Source: Tigriopus japonicus
Taxonomy: Eukaryota > Arthropoda > Copepoda > Harpacticoida > Harpacticidae
Reading direction: 5' to 3'
Assembly (NCBI GenBank): GCA_010645155.1
Contig: CM021317.1
Location: forward strand, 8,163,960 to 8,227,959
DNA: 64,000 bases
The notes under the pieces were generated by a model. It was given only the letters and a program-made list of their open reading frames with translations, was not told the origin of the DNA and ran no database searches. Within the stretch, counting starts at the first letter, position 1. The number at the start of each line of letters is the position of its first letter. Below are positions 21,267-34,123 of the stretch, one piece after another. The position numbers and the translations under genes were made by a program.

Positions 21267-24200
21267 CTTCGAGAGCTTGAAATCTTTTGCATTTGATCTA
21301 ATTTCGTGTTTTAGAAAGTATGATTACGTTATTGTAGGTTTATGTAATTCTCAACTATTCAGTATTTAAATTACATGAAATTTAGGTTTCGGTCATTAAT
21401 GTGTACGTTTAATGGGTGCCAAGTGCGCCAACTTCATAGGGTGTTTTTCGGAAATACTTTAGCGTCTCTTGTTTCTGATTCAAACAAACTACGTAAAGCA
21501 CGGCAAGCCTTGTGGAAATGGTCTCTCGCGTCATCAGGTTTCAATTTGAGTGTATTGTGGTTTTGGGCTGACCCATTCATATTTCATTCTGGCAGCTAGG
21601 TGAGCGAACCAGTGCCATGTACTAGAGCAAGTACCTCGCTGAACAAGTCCAATCGCCGTTTGACCCTCCTTAGTGTGTGGGGTTTTAGGACCGCGTTACG
21701 GCGATCGAGAGGAAGCCCCAAAGTGGCGGTGACGTTCCCTCATCACTCGAATAGAGCTGGTAAAGTGGTACAGATATATTTTTGGATTCATAACACGTAA
21801 CTCAATTGCAATGAGAGCAGCTGGAGATGATAACTTGACACCGTAAAGGGAGCCAACAATCCACGAGCAAGGTCCCGTTATAAATCCTTTCGCTCAAATG
21901 CCACAATGGACATGAGATGAGCTAATCGTCTCGATTTGTGGAACAGTACACTTGTTTTCTCCGGTGTGTAGTGAAAAAAAAATATGTATTTTTACAAAAA
22001 AGCTCGTGTTTTGTGTTTCATTGTTTTCAGTTGCAATTTCCATAAAATTTATTAAACAAAATGGGTTTACCCAATTTGTCCTAACCAAGGGTGGCTGAGA
22101 AAACACTTTCAATATCATATCAGTAAAAAACATGTGTTTGTGTTTTTGACAGATCAGTTATTAAGGATAAGTGAACATTTTTATCCTTATCCTTGTTTGA
22201 TCTTGGTCATTGCAGAGAGCTCAACGGAATGACCAATGGTCATCCATCGTGGTAAACTAGAATGTTCAACAAATTGAGACATTTGCATAGTCGGTTCCAT
22301 TCAAACATGAACCTATCGTTGAACCCAAAAGAGAGCCAGACGTCGCACTCAAAGTTCAGCGGGACTTTTGCATTCAAACAATGGTTTCCAATCCAACTCT
22401 ACTACATACCAAGCCATCGACTCATTTCTCCAATGCAGGGCTTCCATTTGCACTGAACGAGAGCTTTATAATCCTTGGAAGGGGTCCTGGGAGATTTGCT
22501 TACATCTACAAATTGCAACCCTAGTCTCCTGCTTTGATTCCTCTTTTGAATGCTCGACATTTGGTTTAACAATGGAATCAATGTAACCCTTTCATTGAGC
22601 TCCGTCACCTTTGTGCTCGACAATGTAAAGAAAGCATTCTTTTCACCGACTTTCATACACCACCGAGCACGAGGAGACTTTGCCATATTTTCAGTGAGTA
22701 TTATTGGACCGCCAATGTTCACCTGTGAGTTGAAGCAAATCATCCCGCTCATCAGGAGTCTTGACTAATTTTGATTAATGTGATGCCCATCTGACAGCTG
22801 AGAATGATGGTTGTGCCCAGGTTGATCCAGTTACAATTGCATATCTAAATCAAACACAGGACGGGTTCCTGCCTTTTGGTCTGATTCGTACCTTTTTTTA
22901 CCCCATAGAACAGCTCTCCATCTGACAGAAAGGTCAACTCTCATCGAGTTAGTGGAGCATGATTCAATAATAAATGTTCTATTTTAAACACGGTCACTTG
23001 GTGGGTAGTTTCATATGATTATAATCAGATCAGTGGTCCCATCTTTGCCAGTCGCCCAAGTGGACAAGGATCATCTCCCAATGATCCCATAATTCTCGAA
23101 CTCAACATCCTTATGACCAATTTCCCGAGAAAAACGAAAAACTCGACCAAGATTGTCTGGGCGATATGACTCACTAAAACGTGCAAAGCTCAATTAGAAG
23201 GTCTGATCTTGCCCATCGTTCAAAGATATCCCATTGAGTTTTTGTCACTTGTACTTATGAATGAAGGTAACATATTCTTGGGAGAGTACAAAGTCAGATG
23301 CATTTTCATTTCGTTGTTTACAAATGAGAGAAGAATACAAATATCACTGCTGAGGTGTGTTTCTTTTTTATCCGATGCCGTTCCAGAAGTTGTTCAATCA
23401 GCCCAAAATTTTTGATCTTTGACCGTCTGTTACTGTTATGGTCGCCGCTTTTCAGTTGTTATCCGCCGACGAGTAGTAGTATATTTTTAGCCGTGGGATA
23501 ATTTTTTTTGTAACGCGATGATCTAGAACTACCACAACAGGTTGCTTCTGGGTCAGTTCTTGATTGGGATTTTTGGTTTCCCTCATCCCCCAAGATGGCT
23601 CGAATGGCAAGCTGTACAGTACATCACTCGTTAGTCGCCCGCTACCGTAACTTATTACTGGTCTCGAGCACAATCAGGGACGACTTTGACGAGATGGGAG
23701 TTCAATTTCGATTGCACTCAAATGAGCTGAGTGCTACTTATGGGTCTGAACTGAACCGTCAGTTGGGCAGAAAATCCAGAAGACATGATGCGAAATTGCC
23801 GACCCCAATTGAGTTCTTTAAAAAGTAATTACAGAGCACTGATTTGACCCCACTTTAACGGTTTTGAAATAGTTTTGTCATTGTCATTGAGAGACACGCT
23901 CCCATGTTGGATAGGAGTTCTTCGTACATAAAATATCATCGTCGGAGAGATTAAATTTCGAGCCGAAAAGTTGAACTTGAATAGTAGGTAGGATTGACGA
24001 GACACAAGTCGTCCTTTGGTCGATTACATATGCTCAAATGTGGAGATGTGGCTTATCCGGTCTTTTCCGTGTGCATTAGCGACTTGATGCCTTGTCGTGT
24101 GCTCCGTTTGACACGCAATTTTATTTTAATCCTTTCTTTGCTAGCCTGAGATTCCAATCAGGTCTTTGAATGAAACCATTTTGAGCTTGACTGACTTTAC

Positions 24201-27200
24201 CGAATTGCTAATCAAAATCAATAACCACTCTCGTTCTCGGAGTCTCAAAATCGACGTCTGTCTATGTTTGTTCACGACTCAAATCGTGAGTGTCTGAGTG
24301 TATATCTTTCTTTCAACCAGTTTCTTGCAGTTGTATCTTAGTAAACACTTAGATGCATTAATGTGCTCAATCCGTAAAGGCATTCAAGATAGTCTCTATC
24401 TGAGGTTTTTTTTTCGGGACAGTCATTATTCCACTTGTTCTCAATGTTATTTTGAGACTGGAACTTTTTTTGCTGACAGGAGGTGCATGGAAAAGGCGGT
24501 GAGGGACAGTTTTGAAAGCCCCTTTTGCTCCCCCCTCCATTCGTCCCCTTCTTTTTCTTGCCACTTCAGACTTGATCGGTGTGGATGAAGGGACTGTTGG
24601 TTCTCGCGCTAAACGAGGAGGGCTACTAATGACCTTGGATTAATTTGCTCGCTGTCCAACTGTTGTTGTCGCCCGATGTGGTCCTGTTGTCTCCGCTTTT
24701 CGTCCTCTTCCTCGTCTGCCTATCCACCATATCAGTGATCAACTAGAAACCAATTCTAATCCGAGTGCCCACTTGTACGTATGCACATAGTCGTAATAGT
24801 AGTACGTGAAGGGAAGGGCGGCCTAAAGCCCAATCATTCGTCAGAGAGCTAATATACCTGATAGAAGGATGGATAGGTGCCATGCTTGGGCTTTGAAACG
24901 GATCGGATTGAGCTCAGGATTTGGTCTCGCAAGTGGATATTATAAAGGGCAATGAGGCCATAAAATGGCCACGGTGATAATTAGGAGATTTATGGCTTGA
25001 CAAGTTTAGAGTTGTTCAATACCAAGGCATGAATTTTTTTAAAGAAGTGTATACTTTCAACAACCGCAACGCTCAAATCAACCCCATCGTAGCTTGTTAG
25101 AACGTGATCATAGGACCGGGACAGTATCCATGATAGATAACTTTGGGGACTTCCTCTTGCCGTTGACCCGTTGATCAAAAGAACCGCAATTAAACATGCC
25201 TTGATTTAATTGAAGGACCACAGGGTCTTGACAACCAACACATTGCGTGACATAATGACGCTAAAAAGTCCCTCAGGCCACTTTTTATTACGTTGTGGTG
25301 ACTACTCAGACTAAGAGTCGAGTATTCTTGAATCACTGCCCTTACATTTGACACGAGGAGAAAATAAGAATTAGCTGTTGCAAAAAATATTATGAAAATG
25401 TGTCCTTATACTCGCTAGATTGTTAGATACCTCTAAAAGAAGCCTGTGTCGATGTGCATTGTGACGGTTTTATCTACTGGTTCAGTTTCTTGCGCAGTCG
25501 CATATACATGCGTTTTGCTTGAGATAAAGCCGTTCCAAATACAACTTTGCCTCGAAGGAAGTTGAAGGGAAACCAACTCAACAAATTAGGACTTATCAAT
25601 GAACTGTCAAATGGTCGACAACGAAAGCAATGAAAGATTTACTACGTACAATAGCATGAGGGAGAGACTCCCATCTCAGAACTTGAAGGTCTTACTTCTC
25701 GGCTATCATCGACTCAATTTCAACAGGCGCAAAGAGATCCCTATCAATTAGACACGAGATGAAGATCCCAAATGGCGATATGATTTAATTCATTTCATCA
25801 CCATTACGAAAGTTCTGTGATCGCATTAACAGACTAAGATGACAAAAACAAGAACAAAAACGGTCCTCGTGTTATTTTTGTGCCTCCTAATGGCGTTATC
25901 ACTCTCATTTTCAATTATCACACGTCAATCGAGATGATTGTTTCCAAACACACATGGCCTACTGCCTTCAACGTAATCCTTCCGTTCATCATCATCATCA
26001 ACCCTCTACTCTTCATCTCTTCGGGCCAGTAGTTGCTAGATGTTCACCATGACATTTCATGGAAAATGTTGTACAAAAAAAGCCCGACTAATGGCTCAAG
26101 AACAGGGTGAGTCAAACACAGTGAATAACGTCCACTCGGTTTGTTCGAGATCAAAAATGGAATACCCCGTAGAAACTTCCTTCCCCCTGGGCCATAAAAA
26201 AGGACCCGAGAATGAAAATTAAAATTGTCACCTCCCAAGTCAGAGAACATGCATATCAAATGGCTTTTTTCCACGAACAATGACGAGTTGATGACCCTAC
26301 CCCATCCCCAAGTGATGACTATCTACTCTGTCATAATGGGACAAAAAATGGGTTGATAGTATCCGAATGTGGAATTATGTGGTAGGCATACGTCCATTAT
26401 CAACAATGGAGTAAGAGTCGGAAAGCGCCACGCAAGAGGTGGTTAGGTACCACTTTACTACACCCAACTGGACAAGCTGTAGGTCATCCAAGGAAAACAA
26501 CCCATCTCGAAAATTTTGATCATAAAGCGCAATCAAACTGGGGTAAATGAATAGTGTCTGTCAATAGAATCATTATTACCTCACTGAGAGTTAATCTTAC
26601 GCCTAGGGATGCCATTAACTACATAAAACTATCTAGTCAAAGGTGGCGAAACAATATTCTTTGTCAACAGCTACAATTCTCACATTACGAGTTATTCTTA
26701 AATGAAAAGATATTCTTGAACAGAGAATTCTAATATCTGGCATGAAATGTGTTTTGGTCAGCAAAAAAAGCAATCTTATACTAAAAATATTCTTTTGTCC
26801 ATCTTTTGTCCATCTTTGTGCATTTTAGCTCGAGCAAACAGGATTGACACGAATTTAATCCCAAATTAAATCAATAATCATTACGTTAGTGACTAAATGA
26901 CTAAATTGTGCTAATACAATTTGAAAAAAACAGTTTCTAGTTTACTCATGGAAAGTAATTTAGAAATTGATTGGCTCGTTGTAAAACTACGATTTTGTTT
27001 CAAGGACGACTCCCCCACCAAGGACTCTATTCTCGAAAAGCGAATAAGGTTATTTTATTGTCTCGAAGTCGAAGTTTTCGGAAGGATTTTTTTGGTGGAA
27101 ATTAATCGTTGAAGGGAACAAACATGGGGTCTTCAAGAGGGGCTGGCTTTTTTTGATTAGGCTTCCGAAGCACTTTTCTACTTCCAAACATTTAACAGGT

Positions 27201-27599
27201 GACAAGGATCTCATTTTTAGGGAATCTTGGGTTTGAGGGTTCCAATACAGTGTACTATCCTGTTCAGGTTGGGCCTGATTTTTTTTGCTGTGTGATAATC
27301 ACCCTGTTTAGAGGTTGGGCAAAAAACTGTAATTACCGGACTCCTCCTCATTACTTTCAACAAGAGCTTCTGCACTTACTCGACCGACCACGTGAGGGGC
27401 TGAAAACAATCTTTTTGGGGGATAAAGGCTCTTCAAAAGTGGACAATCTACAAAAATTCAACTCACTCTTTGACAATTGATTTGTATTCCAAGCAAATTC
27501 ATCATATTTAATATCGGTGATTGCGAACATGATGTGACATTTGACATAATATGAGAGTACATTGAGAATCTGAATGGATAGAGATCGTCGATTTTCCAT
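21267..27599. other. Long gene-free interval (3' side of the achaete-scute gene)
   Basis: About 6.3 kb without a gene I can support; open frames are short and mostly lack a good ATG. A GC-richer patch at 21600-21750 and a pyrimidine-rich patch at 24515-24720 stand out weakly. Given the neighbouring developmental gene, this interval may hold cis-regulatory DNA, but I cannot point to sites. Confidence 0.45.
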
Positions 27600-27605
27600 T
27601 TTATT
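27600..27605 (-). terminator. Possible polyadenylation signal of the achaete-scute gene
   Basis: AATAAA on the minus strand, about 185 bp beyond the stop codon. Confidence 0.5.
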
Positions 27606-27790
27606 GCATCAGGAGTGACCCTACGGGTCAAAAGTTTTGAATATGATTCAGTCTAACAATATTACATTTGAGATCAATTAACGGGTTCAAGAAGAAAGAA
27701 CGTTTTAGATAAGGTCTTGAAAAATACAGTTGACTTAATTGTTTTGGCAAAAATGGGTGAATTGAATGTTTCCAAATCGAATTGAATCAG

Positions 27791-28606
27791 TCAATCCTCG
27801 CCTTCTTGCCACTTTGCAATTACGTCTAAAAGTTCGTCTTCATCTGAATTCTGTTCAAAGAGATCAGGATTTTGTGACGGGATGAACGCACAAAGGTCTT
27901 GGTTGAAGTTATTGCTTTGGATGGAAGGCGTGAGATGATCGAAATATTGCTGATGGTTTTGTGAGCCCATGTTAGGGCTAGGGGAGATCAAGGAACCTCC
28001 GGAATAGTAACTAGATGTGGAAGATGTTTCATAGCCACTTTCATTGAAGCTGTAGGGCGTGACATTAGCTTCCACTGGAGTATGAGGTGTGGCTGGTGTG
28101 TGAGAGGAGGGATACACAAAATGTGCGTTTGGTGAAGTTGAGATCATTGGGTTTCCATTTGGAGTTGAAGGGGTAATTGGAGTAGAGGGTGTGCCTGGAT
28201 GTTGCGGTTGTTGTTGGTTACTGATATGCACATTCTGTTGGTGCTGATCTCCGAGCATAGCTTGCAATCGCTGAATGTATTCCACAGCATGTCGAAGTGT
28301 TTCGACTTTAGAAGCCTTCTTCTGACTGGCAATGGTTGGAATATGCACTCGAAGCATCTCGAATCCCGAATTAACTTGTTTCACACGATTCCGCTCCCTG
28401 GCATTTCTCCTTGCCACCTTGGCTGGCTGTGGAGGCGGGATGGCATATCCATGGATGGGATGGAAAGCTATCTTTCTTCGACACCGATTAGTTGGTCCCA
28501 TAGTCCCGCTTGTGCTTGAACTCACCGAGTCTGGACTGGAACGCTTCAAAAAGTCGGTATTAGGTATATGTGGTTCAACTTTGGGAACAATCGGTTTGTT
28601 ATGCAT
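27791..28606 (-). CDS. ASH: Achaete-scute family bHLH transcription factor
   Basis: A single exon encodes 271 residues from ATG 28606 (context CAAGATGC). An in-frame ATG at 28645 would add 13 residues, and the frame stays open to 28687 without another ATG. The bHLH domain (about residues 65-117) has the diagnostic basic region [20 protein letters not shown], then LRVHIPT, a short loop and [19 protein letters not shown]. This is the ASC signature, distinct from Atonal or Twist types. The middle is rich in Gln, Pro, Ser and Thr (activation-type). The C-terminus [17 protein letters not shown] resembles the acidic ELLDYISSWQE tail of insect AS-C proteins, a transactivation and phosphorylation segment. 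It should bind E-boxes as a heterodimer with Daughterless/E-protein and promote neural fate. Intronless structure is typical of the family. Confidence 0.93.
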   Translation of the reverse strand: MHNKPIVPKVEPHIPNTDFLKRSSPDSVSSSTSGTMGPTNRCRRKIAFHPIHGYAIPPPQPAKVARRNARERNRVKQVNSGFEMLRVHIPTIASQKKASKVETLRHAVEYIQRLQAMLGDQHQQNVHISNQQQPQHPGTPSTPITPSTPNGNPMISTSPNAHFVYPSSHTPATPHTPVEANVTPYSFNESGYETSSTSSYYSGGSLISPSPNMGSQNHQQYFDHLTPSIQSNNFNQDLCAFIPSQNPDLFEQNSDEDELLDVIAKWQEGED

Positions 28607-29163
28607 CTTGCTTGAGCTTGTTGCTGCAGTAGATACACACAACATAAAATGTTCAAGTCCTAGTGGAGAGCCACAACCAAGTCTCAAGAAAGCAATTTAT
28701 CTATGTCTGTCCACCTCAAAAACCATTTAACAACTGACGTTTGCTTTCAGGATATTTTTGAGCTCCCTTTGGATGATGGGAGGAAACCAGGCGTTCATTC
28801 TCTTGGTGGTAGTTTAGTGGTACGGACGACCTATGTACGATTGAAGGCGATTCAAGTGATCAAGGGATAAGCAAGTGGATGGACATCCCAAGTGTCCGTC
28901 AGCTCGGAGGTCTGTGCTTATCGTTCAACACGAACAGGGAAAAGAGGATAGGAAGAAGGGCTCCTTCAAGGGATGATGCTCGATCCTCAACGACAAACGG
29001 ACGGACGGTCCTTCAAACGCACGGAAAGGAGAGGATGAAAAAGGCGCTACTGTGAAATGCGCGCGTTCAAGGCACGAGTCACTCTCCTTCTATTCCATGA
29101 AATCGAGAGGGGAAAGAAGAGGAGTGATGATCATGCGGCAGGGAGAGTTGTTGATGAGGATGA

Positions 29164-29185
29164 TGGTGGTGGTGGTGTTGGTGGC

Positions 29186-29227
<42 letters not shown>

Positions 29228-29250
29228 TGTTGTTGTTGTTGTTGTTGCTG
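29164..29250. repeat. Compound trinucleotide microsatellite (GGT)n(AGT)n(TGT)n
   Basis: An imperfect GGT run grades into 11 AGT units and then about seven TGT units. It lies about 560 bp upstream of the achaete-scute start codon, in its probable 5' UTR or promoter. The open frames across it are repeat translations. Confidence 0.9.
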
Positions 29251-32200
29251 CTGTGGTACGTGTGGATCTCCAGAAGAACGTGCCATGAGAAACAAGTCGC
29301 AGAACTTGAGAGATCCCTAAATAGAGAAAGAAGGGGGAGAATTGGGGAGCAAATCCAGAGAGGGGTGCTTGGTGTGGAGAAGGAAACAAAAAGTTTCGCT
29401 TTTACTGCATGCTGAGCCTTCATAGATATATTCAGAGCTCCAGGATTCCGAATCTAAACAAGATGAGCATCAGTAAATACTCAATTGTCCAAACCCCATT
29501 TAGGACTTTCCCCATGGATTTTATCGTATGGAATAGTTGCTTTGTCAATGCAAAGCGTGCGTTATTGAACATGACAGGTCAAGTTTCTTCGTTATCAAGG
29601 TATTGGATGTTTCCCTTTGGAAATGCTCCATCACTTTTATGTTACGAGGTGGGCAAAGTTCGATTGATTGAACCAATCTAAGGAGGGCAATAGGTGAAGA
29701 TTTCTGACCCATGATGTTGAGACAGGTGAGTAAATTACAGGCTTTTTCCGTAATGTTTGGTTTCTGCCATCGCTCTTCAGACCTTTTGGGTGACGCCAAG
29801 AACGTCTTCGGAAATGATGAGATGCCACCTTGAAGAAAAGATGGAGGGGGTCGTCCCGAATGAAATCAGTTTCGTCAAGAAAATTGCCAGTAATTACTAG
29901 AAAATTTCCTTCTTCCGCTCCAAGAAGGCGATTTGACCCACCCGACAGCAACATTCCAATCAATTCGGCTTCCAATATTGGTTTCAATCTTGAAAACCAC
30001 TATAACTAGAAATTTTGTTCTGAATCAAAGACCAGACATTATCCCTCCGCAATAACAAAAAAGTACAACTCATCTCATCAATGTCTCTCTTTTAGTCAAC
30101 TGATCAGTAGATATGTTTATTTGCTTGGACATTTGAAGGGCTTACTTATTCTTGACCGGGTGATGAACTGCAGACGGGAAAACAAATATTAACACGGCGG
30201 CGAGGTCAAGAAATCTAATTACGGCGCTGATTGGTTTGTCTACTAATCTTTAAATGGTGACCGGTTCTGTCACCATCGTTTGGGGTCAATCTTAAGGTTC
30301 AAAGAACTCGATTAGAGAAACGAAAGTGAAATAATTATACGCAACAACAACGAAGACAGGTGAGGTCCAAGTCTTAATCAAATTGGCAACATCCGGGGCT
30401 GGTTGATCTCGGATCCTGTTTTCCGGCTGACACAGTCAGCAATCATCCAATTGTTGAAAAGTGTTTTTTCTGGGCTACTGAAACCAGAATGGGCCGGAAT
30501 TTCCTCAAGCAATTTCGACCAAAAATGAAAAGGTGCTGGAACTATCTTGTGACTGGAAAGTTCGCAATGCAATATTATATTTTTGTTCCATCGTCAACAT
30601 AGCACAAGTTTGTTTTCGTTCGTTATTGGTCTTATGAAGATTAAGTAAACTTCTTAAAGTTTTGGGGGCGTTTCCCCGTTAAGCACCTTTGTGCTCAACC
30701 AGATACTCCAAGAAATGACCACCTCGACGTCAAGACAACCAAAATAGGCAAGCCATTGGCACGAGAGGTTCAAACAAAACAAATAGTCTGTTGTCTCGAA
30801 CAGACCTAGCAATCACTTGACGTGTCAATCTTTGGCTTCACCCTTTCACTCTCATCCGCGTTCTATTTGGGGTCTCGAAGAGTCTCCATCGAGGTGCCAA
30901 GTGAGAGAGAGAGAAAAAAGGTCCTAGCCGCCTTCTGTAGCAAAATGTCGATTCGGTTGCAACAGAGATGTGAATCTTTTTCAACACCCCGGGAGATCAA
31001 CCAAGTGTGGCTAGGTATTAAAACCTTTTAAGCGCCTCTTAGCAGAGAAATGTCATTTGTAAGGGAATGGCGCACTGCGATCCTTCAAGATGTTCTAGAC
31101 CATTCTCACTAGATACTCGATGAAAAATTTTAGGTCGAGGAAAAAATTAGGCAAGTTATAATCCTGAGTCAGAGAGGATTGTATCGTTTCTGCAATTTCA
31201 GGGCTTTCTGTTTTGAGTTCGTCACCCTGACAAGCTTGGTTCATCTTGGATTTCAATCTTGACACGTTCGAGGATTAAAAAGATAAGGTTGAATCTATCC
31301 AAAGAAACGGCATGAGTTACCGATAGCCATCAGCAACAAATAAGTGCGTATTTTTAGCACCTTCTCCCAATCACTAGCCAAGGTATCTCTGATGGTTGAA
31401 CAAACAAACAACCGCCAATGCTGTGCGAGAGGCTTCTTTACGGACTAAATTATCCGACGCATTGGATCCGACGCTCTCCTTACTTGGCAATTGGTCATGT
31501 TCATGAATTTTACATCGTGATACCAAAACGTGATTATTAATGCACCGGAAAAGACATGTCAAATTTAATGTGTAGTCCAGTAGTTTCATGTTATTAAGAG
31601 GATGGATTGCTTAGAAAACCCAAAACTTGAAACTCACGTCAGCACACAAGCCTCCCCTCAAGATTTCTTTTTTGCCTAAAAAATATGAAAGGATTTCCTT
31701 CCTTCTAGCTGAAATAGCTTGAGATGAGCACACTTACCAATCATATTCCTTCGTCGCGTGGTCAATTCGTATTTGTACATGAACCAAACGCTTTAGCTTT
31801 TACAACGACTGGCTTTACTGCAGACTTGGAGCTTTCAAAAAACGCCACTTGGGATTAAGAGTAAATTTCATTGGCATTTGATCAACGTCACGTGGCGTCT
31901 TTGAATGGCTCCGTGATTGACATCTTGAGGTCTGTTGACAATGCCACTCCAAGCTCGTTCATTATCGAGATAGCTTGGCATTTGCTCGACTGGTTCGACT
32001 CTCCAAAGAAAATTCGTTATCGTACAGCAAGTATACAGACGATTGCTTTGATTTTGAATGAGCCTCTGAACCGATCCTTGCTTGAAGAACCACGACTACT
32101 TTCATTCATAGAACGTGGGATTATAATAGTTTGTAGGGAAGCAAGCATCTCTTCTACTTTGAGAACCAGGAAAGGGAACGCGAACCCTTTCACGCAGAAA

Positions 32201-34115
32201 ATGTGATCGATCAAAACATTCCAAGTTGTTTTTCCCGGTTTCTTTTGCTTCCTCTTTGTATTTTACTGGAGAAATGCCGGTCAAACACAATAACAATGGC
32301 TAAGCCAATTCCGGACATAAACACTCTCACAGTAATCGCTGTCCAGAAGGGCACTTAAACTTTGCCGATTTCAAAATGATATTGATATTGATTCGTAGGA
32401 TTTACAAGAATAATATAAATTCAAAAGGTCGGATCTGTTCCTTCCTTTCCTAATCATGCTGTATTCTGTTAAATAGACCCCTTTGAATCAAAACCAAAAC
32501 CACGAACTCAGAAGGCTTTCAGATTGGAGGATGCGAAGAGAGGAGAGACTTGTTTGTCAGTTTTCTCAATGACCTGTGCGAACCGTGAAGTGAAGTTGGA
32601 AATAACACGCATAGTAAACAGAAGCTGCAGGAGAATTCGATTCTAGTATTTGCTACCTGTCCCAGCTTCCTCTTCCTTGTTTTTCCCAACGAGAAGAAAA
32701 AGATATCCTGCTTTGAACAGGAAAAAATACTCCATGACCCAGATCTGACTTTATTTTGTCCCTTTTTCTGAAAGGGGTGAAATTGAAAGTTTCTTTCTAA
32801 TTTCAGATTTGGCAATCTAATACTTTCCCTGCCAACTCCACGAAAACAGAAGGAATGAGTAGCTTAAAAAGTGGTGGGTGGATTTGGGAACATAATATTT
32901 GTTTTCCACTCTGACCATGGCAAGTGACAACTAGTTTTCTCAAGTGGGACTGGCCGGCCAACACTTCTGGGTCAGTGAATAGGCGGTAGGACGATGGTGT
33001 CCCACGTACAAACAAGTATTCATCCGCAGATAGATTATATACATACACTCGCATTAGACTCTCAAGTGGCGGTGATCCAATGGAAAGTGGTAGCGTGACA
33101 AAACTTGGCTGGCCATTGAAGCTAGTACAGAAACCCTAATAGAATTGCTTGAGTCCACTGGTAACCGCAAACCCGAGACAGCGACCACACTTTTACTTTC
33201 AAATTATCCCTTCCGTAAATAGAGGTTGTTGTTATTTCGGATTGGAGCTCCGAATAGCTCCGAACGGTCAGTTCGAACTCCAATGTCAAGCCTTTAGGTC
33301 CAAACTCGAATTTCATGCCCGCTCGCGGAATAATGTCTACGACAGGTGTCTTATGAATGATATTTTCCGAATCAGTTCAATCCATTTCTTGTTTACCGAA
33401 TGAATCTGAAGTACAGAAACCATACTTAACGGAGGACTGTAAAAAGGAGGATCACCATGTCATCCGACGTTGTCCTGCTCATCAAGATGAGACCCAAGAA
33501 CCCCCATGTGCTCTATTGTCTCTGGCCTAATCACATCTTACACTCAATTTGCAAGTCGCGGTAGGTGGCACTCTCAAAGAGAGTCGGGTGAGGATCCCAA
33601 CCAAGATGAGAGAGACCCTCTCTGGCAACCATGTACTTCGTAGATGGTTACCTCTAGCCTAGTAGCCAGAACGGAGGTTGAGGATAATGCCACAGGAGCA
33701 ATTCATCTTGACGAGACGAATATATTTGTTTTTGAACAGAGCTTACTCGAACACGGCGAGGAGGAAAGAAAGACTGGGAAACTCTCCCAATTGGCTTGGA
33801 AATGGTAAGCACTCGAAAAATAGCGAAATGAAAACCGTTTGACGAGATTCATTTCATGTGCAGACATAGGAATGTCTCTTCAAATTGTTGATTTCATTTC
33901 TTGATGATTCACATTGTCCGTGTGTCAAAAAGAAATGTTGGCCATTTTAGGTTAGTCAGAGTGATGTTGTTTACCTCGTTTCCACTCCGCCGTCTGTCGG
34001 TCAGCCTGGTCACTCCTCAGCATCCCTCTCTCTAGCGAGTCTTTCCCTTTTCGTACCTTGTCGGGATGGTCAACCTGTGCTCTGGTTTAGAAAAGAAAGG
34101 CAATCAGAACAGTTC

Positions 34116-34123
34116 TATAAATA
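34116..34123 (+). promoter_or_regulatory. Possible TATA-type core promoter
   Basis: TATAAATA is followed about 30 bp later by a pyrimidine-rich, initiator-like stretch (CATTGCTCTCCCTCC). No plausible open frame starts directly downstream on the plus strand, so it could serve a non-coding first exon or be chance. Confidence 0.25.

Noticed and set aside
29079..29423. Open frames with poly-Asn, poly-Tyr, poly-Thr or poly-Val runs
   Set aside because: They are translations of the trinucleotide microsatellite.
31871..32206. 111-codon plus-strand open frame
   Set aside because: It lacks an ATG at its start and I recognise no motif. Likely chance in a less AT-rich patch.
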